From the NCBI RefSeq assembly GCF_021353295.2, contig NZ_CP120635.1, forward strand, positions 2,187,501-2,251,500: DNA of 64,000 bases. Reading direction: 5' to 3'. Below the pieces are notes generated by a model. That model had not been told where the DNA came from and made no database searches. It saw only the letters and a list, made by a program, of their open reading frames with translations. The DNA comes from Pseudodesulfovibrio thermohalotolerans (GTDB lineage: Bacteria; Desulfobacterota; Desulfovibrionia; Desulfovibrionales; Desulfovibrionaceae). Shown in pieces: positions 62,804 to 64,000 of the stretch (position 1 is the first letter of the stretch; each line of letters opens with the position of its first letter). The position numbers were made by a program, and so were the translations under genes.

Positions 62804-64000
62804 GCGGGCTCCCCGTCGCCGGAGATGGCCTCCATGCGCTCTTCCAGTTCGGCCATGCGCTCCATGAGGTTCTCGGCCCACTCGGTGGCATCCTTGTAGG
62901 CGGCATTGAGCTTGAGCGCCTCTTCAGGCTTTGCGTACGTGGCGGGATCGTTCATCTTCTCTTCCAGCCCGGCCTGCTCGTCCAGGACCTTTTCCAGGTC
63001 CGCCTCAAGCTTTTCATATTTCTTTTTGAGAGGCTTGAGCTCGCGATAAAGGCGGTTGCGCTCCTCGGCCTGGCGGCGCTTCTCCTCCTTGGAAAGCTTG
63101 CGCCGCTCCAAAGCCTCCTCGGGATCGCACGAGGCCTGCCCGTTGCGGCACGCCTCCTCCCGCTTCTGCTTCGCGTGATACTCCTCGAACCCGCCGATAT
63201 GCTGAATCAACCCGTTCTCGTCCAGCGCCCAGACCTCTTCGGCCACCTCATTGAGCAAATAACGGTCGTGGGCCACGAAAAAGAGCGTCCCCTCGTAATC
63301 CTGCAACGCGCGAATGAGCCCCTCGCGGGTCTCGATATCCAGATGGTTGGTGGGCTCGTCGAGGAGAAGCAGGTTGGCCCTGGCAAGAAACAACGTGGCC
63401 AGGAGCAGGCGGGACTTCTCGCCGCCGGAAAGTCCCCGGACCTTGCGGTCGAAATACGGCTCGCCCAGCAGGAACAGGCCGAGAACGCTCATGACCTGCT
63501 CTTCGGTCAACCCGGAGCTGGACAACCGTCTGATCTCCCCGAGGACGGTGCTGTCCAGGTTGAGGATTTCGTGCTGGTGCTGGCTGAAATAGCCCATTTC
63601 CGTGCCCGGCCCGATCTTGACGGTACCTGCCGAGGGCGTCAGTGCCCCGGCGATAAGCTTGAGCAAGGTCGACTTGCCCGCGCCGTTGGGCGCGACCACG
63701 GCCACCTTCTTGCCCCGAAAGAGCTGAAAATTCAGGGCGGGCCAGACGCTCTCCCCTCCCTCGTAGTGAAATTCCAAATCCACGACCGAGATTGCGACCT
63801 TGTCGCCGCGCTTGGGCTCGGGCAAACGGAAGTTCAGGCTCCTGCCGCGATGATGGGAGGCCTGAACCTCCTTGATCTGGCTCAGTTCCCGCTCCAGCTT
63901 CTCCACCTTCTTGAGCTTGCTCTGGGCTTGGGCGGCCTTGCGCGCCTTGACGCGGAACTTGTTGATATATTTGTATTCGTTTTCAATCTTCGCCGAAAGC
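62800..64000 (-). CDS. ABC-F family ATPase, C-terminal part (5' truncated at the window edge)
   Basis: The frame is open to the window edge, so the first ABC domain lies outside. The visible part has the linker, a complete second ABC domain (Walker A APNGAGKST, signature LSGGEKSR, Walker B LLLDEPTNHLD) and a long C-terminal coiled coil (about the last 110 residues). This is the Uup/EttA/YbiT-type ribosome-associated arrangement. No membrane segments are present. Confidence 0.92.
   Translation of the reverse strand, partial: LSAKIENEYKYINKFRVKARKAAQAQSKLKKVEKLERELSQIKEVQASHHRGRSLNFRLPEPKRGDKVAISVVDLEFHYEGGESVWPALNFQLFRGKKVAVVAPNGAGKSTLLKLIAGALTPSAGTVKIGPGTEMGYFSQHQHEILNLDSTVLGEIRRLSSSGLTEEQVMSVLGLFLLGEPYFDRKVRGLSGGEKSRLLLATLFLARANLLLLDEPTNHLDIETREGLIRALQDYEGTLFFVAHDRYLLNEVAEEVWALDENGLIQHIGGFEEYHAKQKREEACRNGQASCDPEEALERRKLSKEEKRRQAEERNRLYRELKPLKKKYEKLEADLEKVLDEQAGLEEKMNDPATYAKPEEALKLNAAYKDATEWAENLMERMAELEERMEAISGDGEPA

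Overview
The window is a GC-rich chromosomal segment of a sulfate-reducing deltaproteobacterium, most likely of the Desulfovibrio / Pseudodesulfovibrio group. Pointers are DsrC with both redox cysteines, a decaheme cytochrome c leading an rnf operon, a tungsten aldehyde:ferredoxin oxidoreductase beside a tungstate transporter with a ModE/TunR-type regulator, and a flagellar export block in the order fliR-flhB-flhA-flhF-flhG-fliA-cheY-fliL. I assigned everything from sequence and remembered family knowledge; no searches were run.

Layout. 1-1.1 kb: end of hisH and complete hisF. 1.2-4.4 kb (minus): DUF4340-like membrane protein, rpoZ, dnaJ, moaC. 4.6-6.3 kb: TtcA-type PP-loop protein and an M23 peptidase. 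6.4-15.8 kb (plus): flagellar export and regulation genes ending in three unrecognised genes. 16.1-21.0 kb (minus): lpxC, prmC, prfA, DUF1385 protein, rpmE, dsrC. 21.2-24.9 kb (minus): YcaO-TPR protein, methyltransferase, Tim44-like protein, response regulator. 25.1-28.3 kb: small membrane protein, HD phosphohydrolase, thioredoxin-reductase-like protein, PilZ protein, small membrane protein. 28.4-35.3 kb (plus): decaheme cytochrome, rnfC, D, G, E, A and a 700-residue RnfB fused to a GltD-like flavoprotein; tRNA-Val follows. 35.5-43.0 kb (minus): SpoIIAA-like protein; cytochrome b, Rieske protein and multiheme-TPR cytochrome; HAD phosphatase; arylsulfatase. 43.4-45.3 kb: two damaged genes (LysR regulator, outer-membrane protein). 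45.5-52.6 kb: tungsten locus (unknown protein, AOR, MoaD, MoeB/ThiF, ModE/TunR, TupABC, MobB). 52.6-64 kb: trmL, two dTDP-sugar genes, a zinc-ribbon/SulP/STAS/cNMP fusion, a glycosyltransferase, then (minus) small membrane protein, class IV aminotransferase, asd, metF, Nudix hydrolase and a truncated ABC-F gene.

How the parts work together. Energy metabolism dominates the accessory content. Rnf would couple ferredoxin, periplasmic hemes and, through the RnfB fusion, possibly NAD(P)H. The cytochrome b/Rieske/multiheme cassette would move electrons between menaquinone and periplasmic cytochromes. DsrC carries sulfur in sulfite reduction. The tungsten locus groups an enzyme, likely cofactor-assembly proteins, metal uptake and a metal-sensing regulator. 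The strongest unusual observations are the RnfB fusion, the altered flavinylation motifs in RnfD and RnfG, the bc-like cassette with a TPR multiheme cytochrome, a YcaO-methyltransferase pair beside dsrC, and the damaged LysR/porin pair sharing an AT-rich promoter motif.
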